From Cyanobacteriota bacterium (lineage in GTDB: Bacteria; Cyanobacteriota; Cyanobacteriia; SKYG9): DNA of 5,446 nt. Below are positions 1 to 5,446 of the stretch, one piece after another. The notes under the pieces are model-generated. The model searched no databases. It was not told the DNA's origin and saw nothing but the letters and a program-made list of their open reading frames with translations. Numbering within the stretch: the first letter of the stretch is position 1; each line of letters opens with the position of its first letter. Made by a program: the position numbers and the translations under genes. The DNA lies in contig JANWZG010000274.1 of the NCBI GenBank assembly GCA_025054735.1, positions 1 to 5,446 on the forward strand, written 5' to 3'.

Positions 1-2196
1 TACAGGATTGTTCCAAAATGCCCATGACCAATTTGAGTACTGACTGAAGTTTACTTGCGATTCATTGTAACCACCAAGAGTAGTAGAAGCTGGACTTAGA
101 GCTACCAGTTTGTTGATTCCACCTAGCCTCTCGGAAATCTCGTATGATACATAGGATCCTAAACTATGACCCACTAAGCTAATATTAGCTGGTGAAATAC
201 CCCAGGATTGAAGAGTGTTTTTTGCTGCTTCTGCTACAGAGTCAATCCATGCGGAAGCGCCTTTTAACCCAACTTTTCCTGTTCTAGCGTCATCCCAGTC
301 AAGAGTGAGAACTTGGTAATCACCACCTCTCCGCCAACCGTCATACTCCTCAATAGCTCCTGCAAGACCTTTAAAATCTCCTGCTGTACCATTCCAGCCA
401 TGAATCACTACCCATGTCGGCTTGTTTTCAATGTAGCCAGGACTATTAACACGTTCAAAGGTAATATGACGATTAGTTCCTCCTTGTGTCTTACCAATGT
501 ACTTTTGAACCCAATCGTACTCAACTACATTGACAAAAGAGGTGCTATAGAAGGTTCCTGATAAACCAGTCTGGTTCTTTGCAACAATCTTAAGCAACCA
601 ACGACCAAGAGGCATGTCTTGAGGAATATTCAATTTGGCAGTGAATCTTCCCTCTCCTGGCAGATGAGTTAGAGTCCCTCCAACCTGCCTACCTCCAATG
701 TAAAACTTCATGTCAGATGTGTTAGAACTGCCAGAAATTGCCAGGGTATCGCCCCGGAAAACCCTACTGGAATTGTTGTCGATTGAAACAAGGGGAGGTT
801 GGATTACTCCAGGGAGGGGATTATAACCACTGCCTGGTGGTAAAGGGCTAGAGTTTGGTGGATTACCGTAGATATAGGCACTGGGAACCCAGAAATTAGT
901 ACCCTTCACCTTGAACCAGCGGGCATCAGGGGTGCCTAGCCACATGTCAGTACCCGTCTCGCCGTAGGTCCAGGCATCGAACTCTAGGCGTTTGCCGTTG
1001 GGTTCATTGCGGTTGCTTCGATCGGCAAAGCGGGGACTATAACGCAAGTTCACTCCAACGCTAGGGCCAACTGTGCCACTGAAGTTAACGTAGGTGATAT
1101 TGCCTGGACTTGGTGTCGAACTAGGGGGTGGAGTAATGGGAGTTCCTGTTCCCGGTTGTTGAGTAGTAGGCAAGGATAGCCGTTGATTGGGAAAAATAGT
1201 GGTGCTAGTCAGGGGCCTACCAAACTCATCAGTGATTTCGCGCCAACGGTTGCCGTTGCCGAGTTCTCGCTGGGCGATTGCCCACAGAGAGTCGCCAGGT
1301 TTAACAACATAGATGCGACGGCCTGTAGGCGGTAGAGGTTGAGGTTGGGGAGGAGCATTGCGATTGCGCAACTCCCAATAGGATTTGATCGGGTTTAGTG
1401 TGGCATTTTGCACGGTTGTTAGGTTACTGCTTTGAGAGCGTTTGTAGTTCGGCCCTGTTTGCAGTTCTAGGTGCAGGTGATTTGCACTGCCGATCGTCCC
1501 AATGGTTTGCCCCGCTTCAATCCGTCCACCCGCAACTGCTACCGTGTCCAAGTGGCCATAAATCCACAGCTTGCCATCATCACCCTGAACGCCAATGAAG
1601 TAGTTGCCTCTGGTTTCCTGGATGCCACGGACGATCGTGCCCCCCACAGGCACCTTCACAGGTGTGCCTTTTGAAGCTGACATATCCAATCCAGAATGCC
1701 ATATACCAATCCCGGCACGATACCCAGGGTCAAGCAAATATCCGGCGGTGACTGGAACCCGTTTGCCAAAGATCGCGTTAGATAGATCGGTGTAAATGTT
1801 GCGGATAGAAGGTGGTGTTAAATGTCGTTCGTCTTTATAGTCAGGCCAACCGTAGTCAAACCGGGTATTATCCTTGGTGTATTCGTTCCATTGAGCATTG
1901 CTCAATGAACCTAGCTCTGGATAATAACCAACAGGTTGAGGCTGAGGCTGGGGTTGAGGCTGAGGCTGGGGGGGTGCAGCATCAATAATTGCTCCAGAAA
2001 TCCACTGGGTGCCATTTGTTCCAGCAATGCGATACCATTTGTTAGTAGCACCAGGATCAGGATAGGAAATATATTGCCCAGTTGTCCAACCATCAAAAGT
2101 TACCGATGTACCATAGCCACGACTACCCACTGGAGAATAACTTTGTGATGGCCCAGAGCGCACGATCGCCCCAACAGTTGAAGTTACCTTGCCAGT
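1..2196 (-). CDS. SH3 - M23 endopeptidase - LysM - SH3 - Ig-like - lipase piece (partial at left edge)
   Basis: All 732 codons from 2196 to position 1 are open, counted from just after TAG 2197-2199. Residues 2-72 are a bacterial SH3 domain (IVRSGPS, WYRIAGTNGTQW) and 75-88 a Pro-Gln linker. About 145-250 is an M23/LytM metallopeptidase with HSGLD (His167, Asp171), YGH (His215) and HLH (His240, His242), expected to cut peptidoglycan cross-bridges. Residues 295-343 are a LysM wall-binding motif (VVKPGDSLWAIA) and 369-443 a second SH3 domain. About 468-556 looks like an Ig-type beta sandwich. From about 590 a lipase-like alpha/beta hydrolase begins, with VVIHGWNG and nucleophile motif GHSLG (Ser678); its acid and His residues lie beyond the edge. 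The first possible start is GTG 2161-2163 (residue 12), which would cut into the SH3 domain; the first ATG (1681-1683) lies after the first zinc ligands. The domain calls are firm, but a separate gene start is not supported. Confidence 0.8.
1934..1969 (-). repeat. Two exact 18-bp tandem repeats coding a Gln-Pro linker
   Basis: The unit ggttgaggctgaggctgg occurs at 1934-1951 and 1952-1969. On the coding strand it gives alternating Pro-Gln, part of a 14-residue run between the first SH3 and the M23 domain. A similar shorter PQPQPLPP linker lies before LysM, near 1327-1350. The repeat probably arose by slippage and acts as a flexible spacer. Confidence 0.85.
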
Positions 2197-2199
2197 CTA
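2197..2199 (-). other. In-frame amber codon 2, between the S8 tail and the first SH3 domain
   Basis: TAG follows GCT GTT AGT and precedes ACT GGC AAG GTA. The frame before and after it is the same. Upstream is a short Pro/Ser linker after the peptidase. Downstream, TGKVTSTVGAIVRSG is the normal opening of a bacterial SH3 domain and has no start codon until residue 12. The position therefore looks like a nonsense change in a linker rather than a natural gene end. The following base is A, and no stem-loop or known readthrough motif is apparent by eye. Confidence 0.8.
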
Positions 2200-3843
2200 A
2201 CTAACAGCGGTAAAAGCAGCCCGCTTACTCGGCACTGCAACACCTTCACCACTCCAGTTAGGAGGAATGTAGCTAGCCGGAATCTCCTCATCCTCTTGGG
2301 GTTTTGTCGCCAGTGCCAGTGCTACCGCAGCCGCCAGGTTCAACAAGCCTACACCCGTCTCAGAATTCCAGCCAGGTTCGTCCAAATCCGTGGCGGTAGA
2401 CTTCAAAATCTCAATCACCTGGCGATAGCTCAGGTCAGGGTTCGCCGCCCACACCTGAGACACCGCCCCCGTCACCTTCGCCGTCGCCACCGACGTTCCT
2501 GCCATCGTGCCCAGGTCATCCCCCACCGTCGAGAGTTCAGGGTTGGCGGCGGTGCCGCCGGGAGCGACGATATCCAGCCCATAGCCATAGCTGGAAAAGT
2601 CACTGCGATCCATTGCCTTGGCTAGAGCAATCTCTTCATTCACCCGCTCAGCAGCGCCGACGGTGATGATGTTGTCAAATTCCTGAGAGGCTTGACCCAG
2701 GGCTGACATCACGCCGCCATCATTGCCTGCTGCCACCACCAGCAACACACCGCTTTGGCGAGCATATTCAATGGCAGCGCGTTCTGCCGGAGTCAGTTCA
2801 TAGCGGGTGGTGACTGAACCATCTGGGTTAATTTGGGTAAGATCCAAACTCAGGTTAACTACCCCATTGGGTTGCCCTGACTGACGGAAGTGATCTACAT
2901 ACTCCACTAGGGATTCTGCCCATTGCCCAGAGCCGATCGCCCGTCCTACCCACAGGGGAGCCTGATCATTGATGCCTTCGATACCAATGCCATTATTACG
3001 GGTGGCACCGATGATGCCCAGAATATGGGTGCCGTGTTCGTTGCCCTCACCAAGTTGCATCAGGGAATTGTCATCGTTGGCGACCCAGTCACGCCCGGAG
3101 GTGATACGGGAATAGTCAATGTCGGGGTTGTTGGCGGCAAAGCCCGTGTCGATGATGCCAATCAGGGGTTGGTTGACGATCGGGAAGTTATAGTCTGCGG
3201 GAATAGGCAGTAGGATATGGCTGCTCTCTGGGATGTCGATGGTGTCAAAGAGAGGTTCTGGTGGCAGCGGGTTGGTGGGATCTGTGGGGAGAGTTGGTAC
3301 TTCAGGGACAATCGGCACTCCTGGCTGGACAGGTGAACTATCCCCAGGTGGAGGAGTTGGTGCTGGAGGAAATACACTATCACCAGGATCACCGGGCAAT
3401 ACTGGTGTTGGGGGTTCTAGTACGCTGGGGTCAGAGGGGATTGGGGGTGGGATGAGATTGGCGATCGGGGTGATGTAGGGCTTGGTATACTCAATCAACG
3501 CCTTGCCCAGATTGGAGGTGCGCCAATCCTTGCCTGGGGCAATCCAGTCATCCATCTGCTCCGTCACCCCATAGGCATTCCGCACTTGGAAGATTACGTC
3601 GTTGTAGTCGCGGTCAGTTCCCTTATCCATCCGCAAATCTTCAAACACAAAGGTGTTGCCCGTACCTGTCATATCCACGATTTGTCCTACATGGAATGCC
3701 TCATTGGGGTTAGCTGTTACCAACGAGAAAAGAGGACGCTTGTCACCACCCACTGTAGGATCCTTCACCACATCATAGACGGAGCCGTTGGGCACGAGCA
3801 TGAAGGCGTATTGCCCATAGGGATTGACGGTGAACTGCTTCAC
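2197..3843 (-). CDS. S8 family (subtilisin-like) serine peptidase with N-terminal DUF4114
   Basis: The frame is 548 codons, counted from GTG 3841-3843. Residues 1-90 hold the main part of DUF4114 (FMLVPNG, then an acidic DRDYNDVIF near 78-86, probably calcium-binding). Residues 130-200 are a Pro-rich linker. Residues 222-510 are a peptidase S8 domain with Asp232 (IIDTG), His270 (EHGTH), oxyanion Asn374 (AAGNDGG) and Ser451 (GTMAGTS), so the catalytic set is complete. It should cleave proteins, probably outside the cell. The GTG is a poor start: it lies within the module, AAGG is only 2 nt away, and the frame is open for nine codons back to TAG 3871-3873. Those codons encode DYNSGDYKG, which reads as a continuation of the domain. 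The piece ends at TAG 2197-2199 in the same frame as the downstream SH3-M23 part. The family call is secure; independent translation is doubtful. Confidence 0.88.
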   Translation of the reverse strand: MKQFTVNPYGQYAFMLVPNGSVYDVVKDPTVGGDKRPLFSLVTANPNEAFHVGQIVDMTGTGNTFVFEDLRMDKGTDRDYNDVIFQVRNAYGVTEQMDDWIAPGKDWRTSNLGKALIEYTKPYITPIANLIPPPIPSDPSVLEPPTPVLPGDPGDSVFPPAPTPPPGDSSPVQPGVPIVPEVPTLPTDPTNPLPPEPLFDTIDIPESSHILLPIPADYNFPIVNQPLIGIIDTGFAANNPDIDYSRITSGRDWVANDDNSLMQLGEGNEHGTHILGIIGATRNNGIGIEGINDQAPLWVGRAIGSGQWAESLVEYVDHFRQSGQPNGVVNLSLDLTQINPDGSVTTRYELTPAERAAIEYARQSGVLLVVAAGNDGGVMSALGQASQEFDNIITVGAAERVNEEIALAKAMDRSDFSSYGYGLDIVAPGGTAANPELSTVGDDLGTMAGTSVATAKVTGAVSQVWAANPDLSYRQVIEILKSTATDLDEPGWNSETGVGLLNLAAAVALALATKPQEDEEIPASYIPPNWSGEGVAVPSKRAAFTAVS

Positions 3844-3870
3844 ACCCTTATAGTCACCACTGTTGTAATC

Positions 3871-3873
3871 CTA
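3871..3873 (-). other. In-frame amber codon 1, inside the DUF4114 region
   Basis: TAG (CTA on the + strand) follows a GAA codon and precedes GAT TAC AAC. The same frame is open on both sides. The nine codons between it and GTG 3841-3843 encode DYNSGDYKG, which continues the domain. From memory, related cyanobacterial proteins have Gln at about this place, so a CAG to TAG transition is a likely origin. The next base is G rather than the C typical of strong readthrough contexts, so no readthrough signal is evident. Confidence 0.8.
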
Positions 3874-4476
3874 TTCGCCCAGCTCGCCCTTGAAGCGGGC
3901 ACCCTCCGTGGGGTCATCAATGACGATGTATCCCAACTCAGACTTGCTTAGGGCGCGGCGGGCAGCTTCTTTGATGAATTCAGGGGAGCCAGGGACGAGG
4001 GTTTCCATGCCCTCTAGGCTAAACAGGGCTAGTTGACCGCGATAGCCACCACCATCGAACAGGTAGTCGATGCCGATTTTGCCTGTGGAGTCGGTAAGGA
4101 AGTAGCCACTGGTGTAGGGGGTGAGGTAGGGAGAAGTGATGAGGTCGTCTGGAACGGTTTTGGGAAGGATGGGGGCGAGGTCGCCTGTGAGTGGGTCACC
4201 ACTGCTAGCCAAGACGGGGGCGACTAGATCGGTTGTGGTGCTGGGGGAGAGCGGGTTGTTAGTAGGGAGGGGCGATCGTAGTCCTGATACTGCCCCTACC
4301 AGAATGTCTTCCGTGGCAACCTGAAGCAGCCCATTGTCGGGTAGCACGGTCAAGGCGCTGGGCTGGAGAGGGCCAGGCTGAGAACCAGACAGATTGAGCG
4401 GATCCAGGCTAGGAAGAACGGGCTGAAGCTGTGGCTCAAGGGGAGCATTGGTCGAACTGGAGTCGGAGAATAGCAT
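3871..4476 (-). CDS. N-terminal piece: low-complexity leader plus first half of the DUF4114 region
   Basis: As a stand-alone frame it is 201 codons from ATG 4476 to TAG 3871-3873. I prefer this ATG to the GTG at 4485, because AGGTG (4483-4487) lies 6 nt before the ATG, while the GTG overlaps that site and directly follows an in-frame TAG. No signal peptide or membrane segment is visible. Residues 1 to about 130 are rich in Pro, Leu and Ser and resemble no catalytic domain. From about residue 132 (GKIGIDYLFDGGG) to the end, including the LFSLEGME and DPTEGARF stretches, it reads like the start of the module usually found with DUF4114. The remainder of that module continues in the same frame beyond the stop. 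The piece therefore looks like a truncated N-terminus rather than a complete protein. No enzymatic function can be assigned to it alone. Confidence 0.7.
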   Translation of the reverse strand: MLFSDSSSTNAPLEPQLQPVLPSLDPLNLSGSQPGPLQPSALTVLPDNGLLQVATEDILVGAVSGLRSPLPTNNPLSPSTTTDLVAPVLASSGDPLTGDLAPILPKTVPDDLITSPYLTPYTSGYFLTDSTGKIGIDYLFDGGGYRGQLALFSLEGMETLVPGSPEFIKEAARRALSKSELGYIVIDDPTEGARFKGELGE

Positions 4477-4482
4477 AGTCAG

Positions 4483-4487
4483 CACCT
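4483..4487 (-). promoter_or_regulatory. Ribosome binding site AGGTG for the ATG at 4476
   Basis: AGGTG is separated from ATG 4474-4476 by 6 nt. This is good Shine-Dalgarno complementarity and spacing, and it decides the start over the GTG at 4485, which lies inside the motif. Confidence 0.6.
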
Positions 4488-4556
4488 AAATGATTGAGCG
4501 GAAAAGTAGAGGACTGCATCGCAGCCTTCATTAACCCTCTCGGATGCCAGAGCAGA

Positions 4557-4587
4557 ATTTTATGCAAGATGGGCAACATTTTTCCAA
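4557..4587 (-). promoter_or_regulatory. Possible sigma70-type promoter of the exoprotein gene
   Basis: On the minus strand a TAAAAT hexamer (4557-4562) is preceded by TTGGAA (4582-4587) with a 19-nt gap, about 80 nt before the ATG. The -10 match is good, but the spacer is long and the -35 weak, so this is only a candidate. Its -35 box is 6 bp from the insertion-sequence end near 4594. The rest of the 4477-4593 gap shows nothing else I can support. Confidence 0.3.
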
Positions 4588-4593
4588 AAAACA

Positions 4594-4608
4594 GGCGTTG
4601 TTGCACAA
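4594..4608. repeat. Terminal inverted repeat of the IS5-like element (one end)
   Basis: GGCGTTGTTGCACAA at the end beyond the transposase stop matches the pattern of IS5/IS903-group ends. Only one copy is visible because its partner lies outside the window, so this is assigned by resemblance and position. Confidence 0.5.
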
Positions 4609-4649
4609 TTGAGATAAAAAGACAGATCTCGACTTAAGGGAGAGTGAGA

Positions 4650-5446
4650 TTAAGCTTCGACCACATAGGTATCCAGCTTAGCGATCTGGATCATCCGATT
4701 CAGCGCCGCACATTTAAGGAATAATTCCACTGCCTGATTGTCAAATTTACGCGAACTCAGATTACCCCCAAAAATAGCCTTGAAGCGGAACATGGTGGTT
4801 TTCGCCAACGAACGCCGATGATAGTTAGCATCATACTTCCACGTTTCGCGTCCATGCTTGCGGATGTAGCGGAGATTCTCATCTCGTGGATGAGGAGGTG
4901 TTTTGCAGTTGCCATGGTGCCAGATCACCGCATCGTTGTGAGGTGGGATGACTGGCTTGGCATCTTGCTCAGTAATCTGGTCATAGCAGTGACGATGGTT
5001 CTAGGCTCCATCTGCTGAGACTTGCTCAACGTCTCCCTCAATTGCCTCAAGGAGATCGTTCAAGACCTCACCAGCGTGAACGTCATTGGTTGTGACCACC
5101 GCTGCCAGGATTTCTCCAGTCGCCTCATCGACTCCTAGGGGCAGTTTGCGCCACGTGCGTCGCTTACTAATTCCATGTTGACGGGTTTTCCATTCCCCTT
5201 CGCCATAGACGTTTACCCCAGTCGAATCAACGACGACATACCGCGCTCCTGCTTTAGGCAGTAGGGGTTAAGACTACGGTCAGTTTGCTCAAGCGGCGCG
5301 ATAGGGTGCTGTGGTCGGGCACTGACAATGCTAGTCCCATCAAGGCAACTATTGACATGAGCAATCCTTGACATTGCCGTCCTGCCAGTCAATAGACCGC
5401 TTTCACGGTTGCCATCGTCACCATGGCTAGGTTGCTATAGTACGGT
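4650..5446 (-). pseudogene. Degenerate IS5-family transposase (DDE), partial
   Basis: About 264 residues can be pieced together from the right edge (YYSNLAM) to TAA 4650-4652; perhaps the first 45-50 residues are missing beyond the edge. Recognisable blocks are LAGRQCQG, SVPDHSTLSRR, VVVDSTGV (first catalytic Asp, 5226-5228), EGEWKTRQHG, SADGA (second Asp, 5010-5012) and the C-terminal YHRRSLA-K-TTMFRFK. In the family this last motif is Y(2)R(3)E(6)K; here the catalytic Glu is Lys (AAA, 4800-4802). Further lesions are TGA at 5389-5391 (probably CGA to TGA), one extra base near 5268 that shifts the frame, and TAG at 5001-5003 where relatives have Tyr (DGAY). The longest intact piece starts at GTG 4926-4928 and is only 92 aa. 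The protein cannot catalyse transposition, though the element might still be moved by a related transposase. Confidence 0.88.

Larger units (their letters stand above)
1019..4278. repeat. Scattered HIP1 core sites (CGATCG), eight copies
   Basis: CGATCG occurs at 1019, 1491, 1632, 2163, 2934, 3177, 3462 and 4273, all inside the exoprotein frame. Four of them match the HIP1 octamer GCGATCGC at seven of eight bases (2163, 2934, 3462, 4273); none is perfect. HIP1 is a hallmark of many cyanobacterial chromosomes. None occurs in the insertion-sequence part. Confidence 0.7.
1..4476 (-). pseudogene. Whole modular exoprotein frame interrupted by two in-frame TAG codons
   Basis: Seen: from ATG 4476 to the left edge a single frame runs for 1492 codons with only two stops, TAG at 3871-3873 and TAG at 2197-2199. 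Module order is a Pro/Leu/Ser-rich leader, DUF4114, Pro-rich linker, S8 subtilisin, SH3, Gln-Pro linker, M23 peptidase, LysM, second SH3, Ig-like sandwich, then a lipase-type alpha/beta hydrolase cut by the window edge. The subtilisin residues, the M23 metal ligands and the lipase GHSLG are all present. Known: large cyanobacterial exoproteins combine such modules, and DUF4114 is common in calcium-dependent, type I-secreted proteins. Inferred: the frame descends from one gene. It may be a recent pseudogene, a read-through gene, or an assembly with base errors. I call it pseudogene because two stops are present, but the lack of any other decay makes this tentative. The 3' end lies outside the window. 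Confidence 0.6.
4594..5446 (-). mobile_element. IS5-family (IS903-like) insertion sequence, right part only
   Basis: The element is defined by its transposase remnant (from 4650 rightwards) and by a terminal-repeat-like end, GGCGTTGTTGCACAA, starting near 4594. That end resembles the GGCTTTGTTG ends of IS903-type elements. Transposase stop to element end is about 56 bp, which is normal for the family. The other end and any target duplication lie beyond the right edge, so the exact boundary is not proven. The segment contains no CGATCG, whereas the adjacent host gene has eight, which fits foreign origin. The transposase runs in the same direction as the exoprotein gene, so outward transcription could enter it. 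Confidence 0.75.

Noticed and set aside
2923..3213. Plus-strand open frames across the exoprotein (e.g. 2296-2625, 2923-3213, 3233-3478, 3586-3951)
   Set aside because: They lie antisense to strongly supported domains, have low-complexity or unrecognisable products, and are explained by the codon bias of the minus-strand gene.
2190..3873. Pyrrolysine or selenocysteine decoding at the TAG codons
   Set aside because: TAG is not the selenocysteine codon, pyrrolysine use is not known in cyanobacteria, and no downstream structured element is visible.
4483..4485. GTG start giving a 204-aa N-terminal piece
   Set aside because: It overlaps the AGGTG ribosome site and directly follows an in-frame TAG; ATG 4476 has correct spacing and is preferred.
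4625..4649. ATCTC...GAGAT inverted arms after the transposase as a terminator
   Set aside because: Arms are only 5 bp with a 15-nt loop and no T-run in the correct position.
4650..4928. A real 92-aa gene starting at GTG 4928
   Set aside because: It is just the C-terminal fragment of the transposase; homologous sequence continues upstream in the same frame to the TAG and beyond.
5260..5275. Programmed ribosomal frameshifting in the transposase
   Set aside because: The shift site (TTAACCCC on the coding strand) is not a typical slippery heptamer, it lies before the DDE core, and nonsense codons and a lost catalytic residue are also present.
1..5446. CRISPR arrays, tRNA or rRNA genes, riboswitches
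   Set aside because: No spaced direct repeats, cloverleaf-like segments or rRNA-like sequence were seen; the window is almost entirely explained by the exoprotein frame and the insertion sequence.

Overview
The window looks like a filamentous or otherwise complex cyanobacterium. It has moderate GC and eight CGATCG cores of the cyanobacterial HIP1 repeat. It carries a secreted-hydrolase protein with DUF4114, subtilisin, SH3, M23, LysM and lipase modules, and a cyanobacterial-type IS5/IS903-like transposase. I cannot name the species.

Everything coding is on the minus strand. From right to left: (1) 4594-5446 is the 3' part of an IS5-family insertion sequence with one terminal inverted repeat visible near 4594. 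Its transposase is dead: it has a TGA, a +1 frameshift, a TAG, and the catalytic Glu changed to Lys. (2) 4477-4593 is a short upstream region with a possible promoter and a good Shine-Dalgarno site (AGGTG, 6 nt before ATG 4476). (3) From 4476 to the left edge there is one reading frame of 1492 codons, broken only by two in-frame amber codons (TAG at 3871-3873 and 2197-2199). A conventional caller would report three genes: a 201-aa N-terminal piece, a 548-aa S8 peptidase, and an SH3-M23-LysM-SH3-lipase piece that runs off the window.

The three pieces share exactly one frame. No frameshift occurs across them, and the nonsense codons sit inside or at the very edge of domains. The first splits the DUF4114 region. 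The second comes directly before the first residues of an SH3 domain, which has no start codon early enough to include them. The simplest reading is one giant multi-hydrolase exoprotein, with protease, cell-wall peptidase and lipase on one chain. Either it has been recently broken by two nonsense mutations, or it is expressed through amber readthrough or suppression. All catalytic residues I can check in the big frame are intact, unlike in the neighbouring transposase.

The most interesting points are this amber-punctuated reading frame and the unusual combination of three hydrolase types. Sequencing error, pseudogene and functional readthrough cannot be separated from this window alone.
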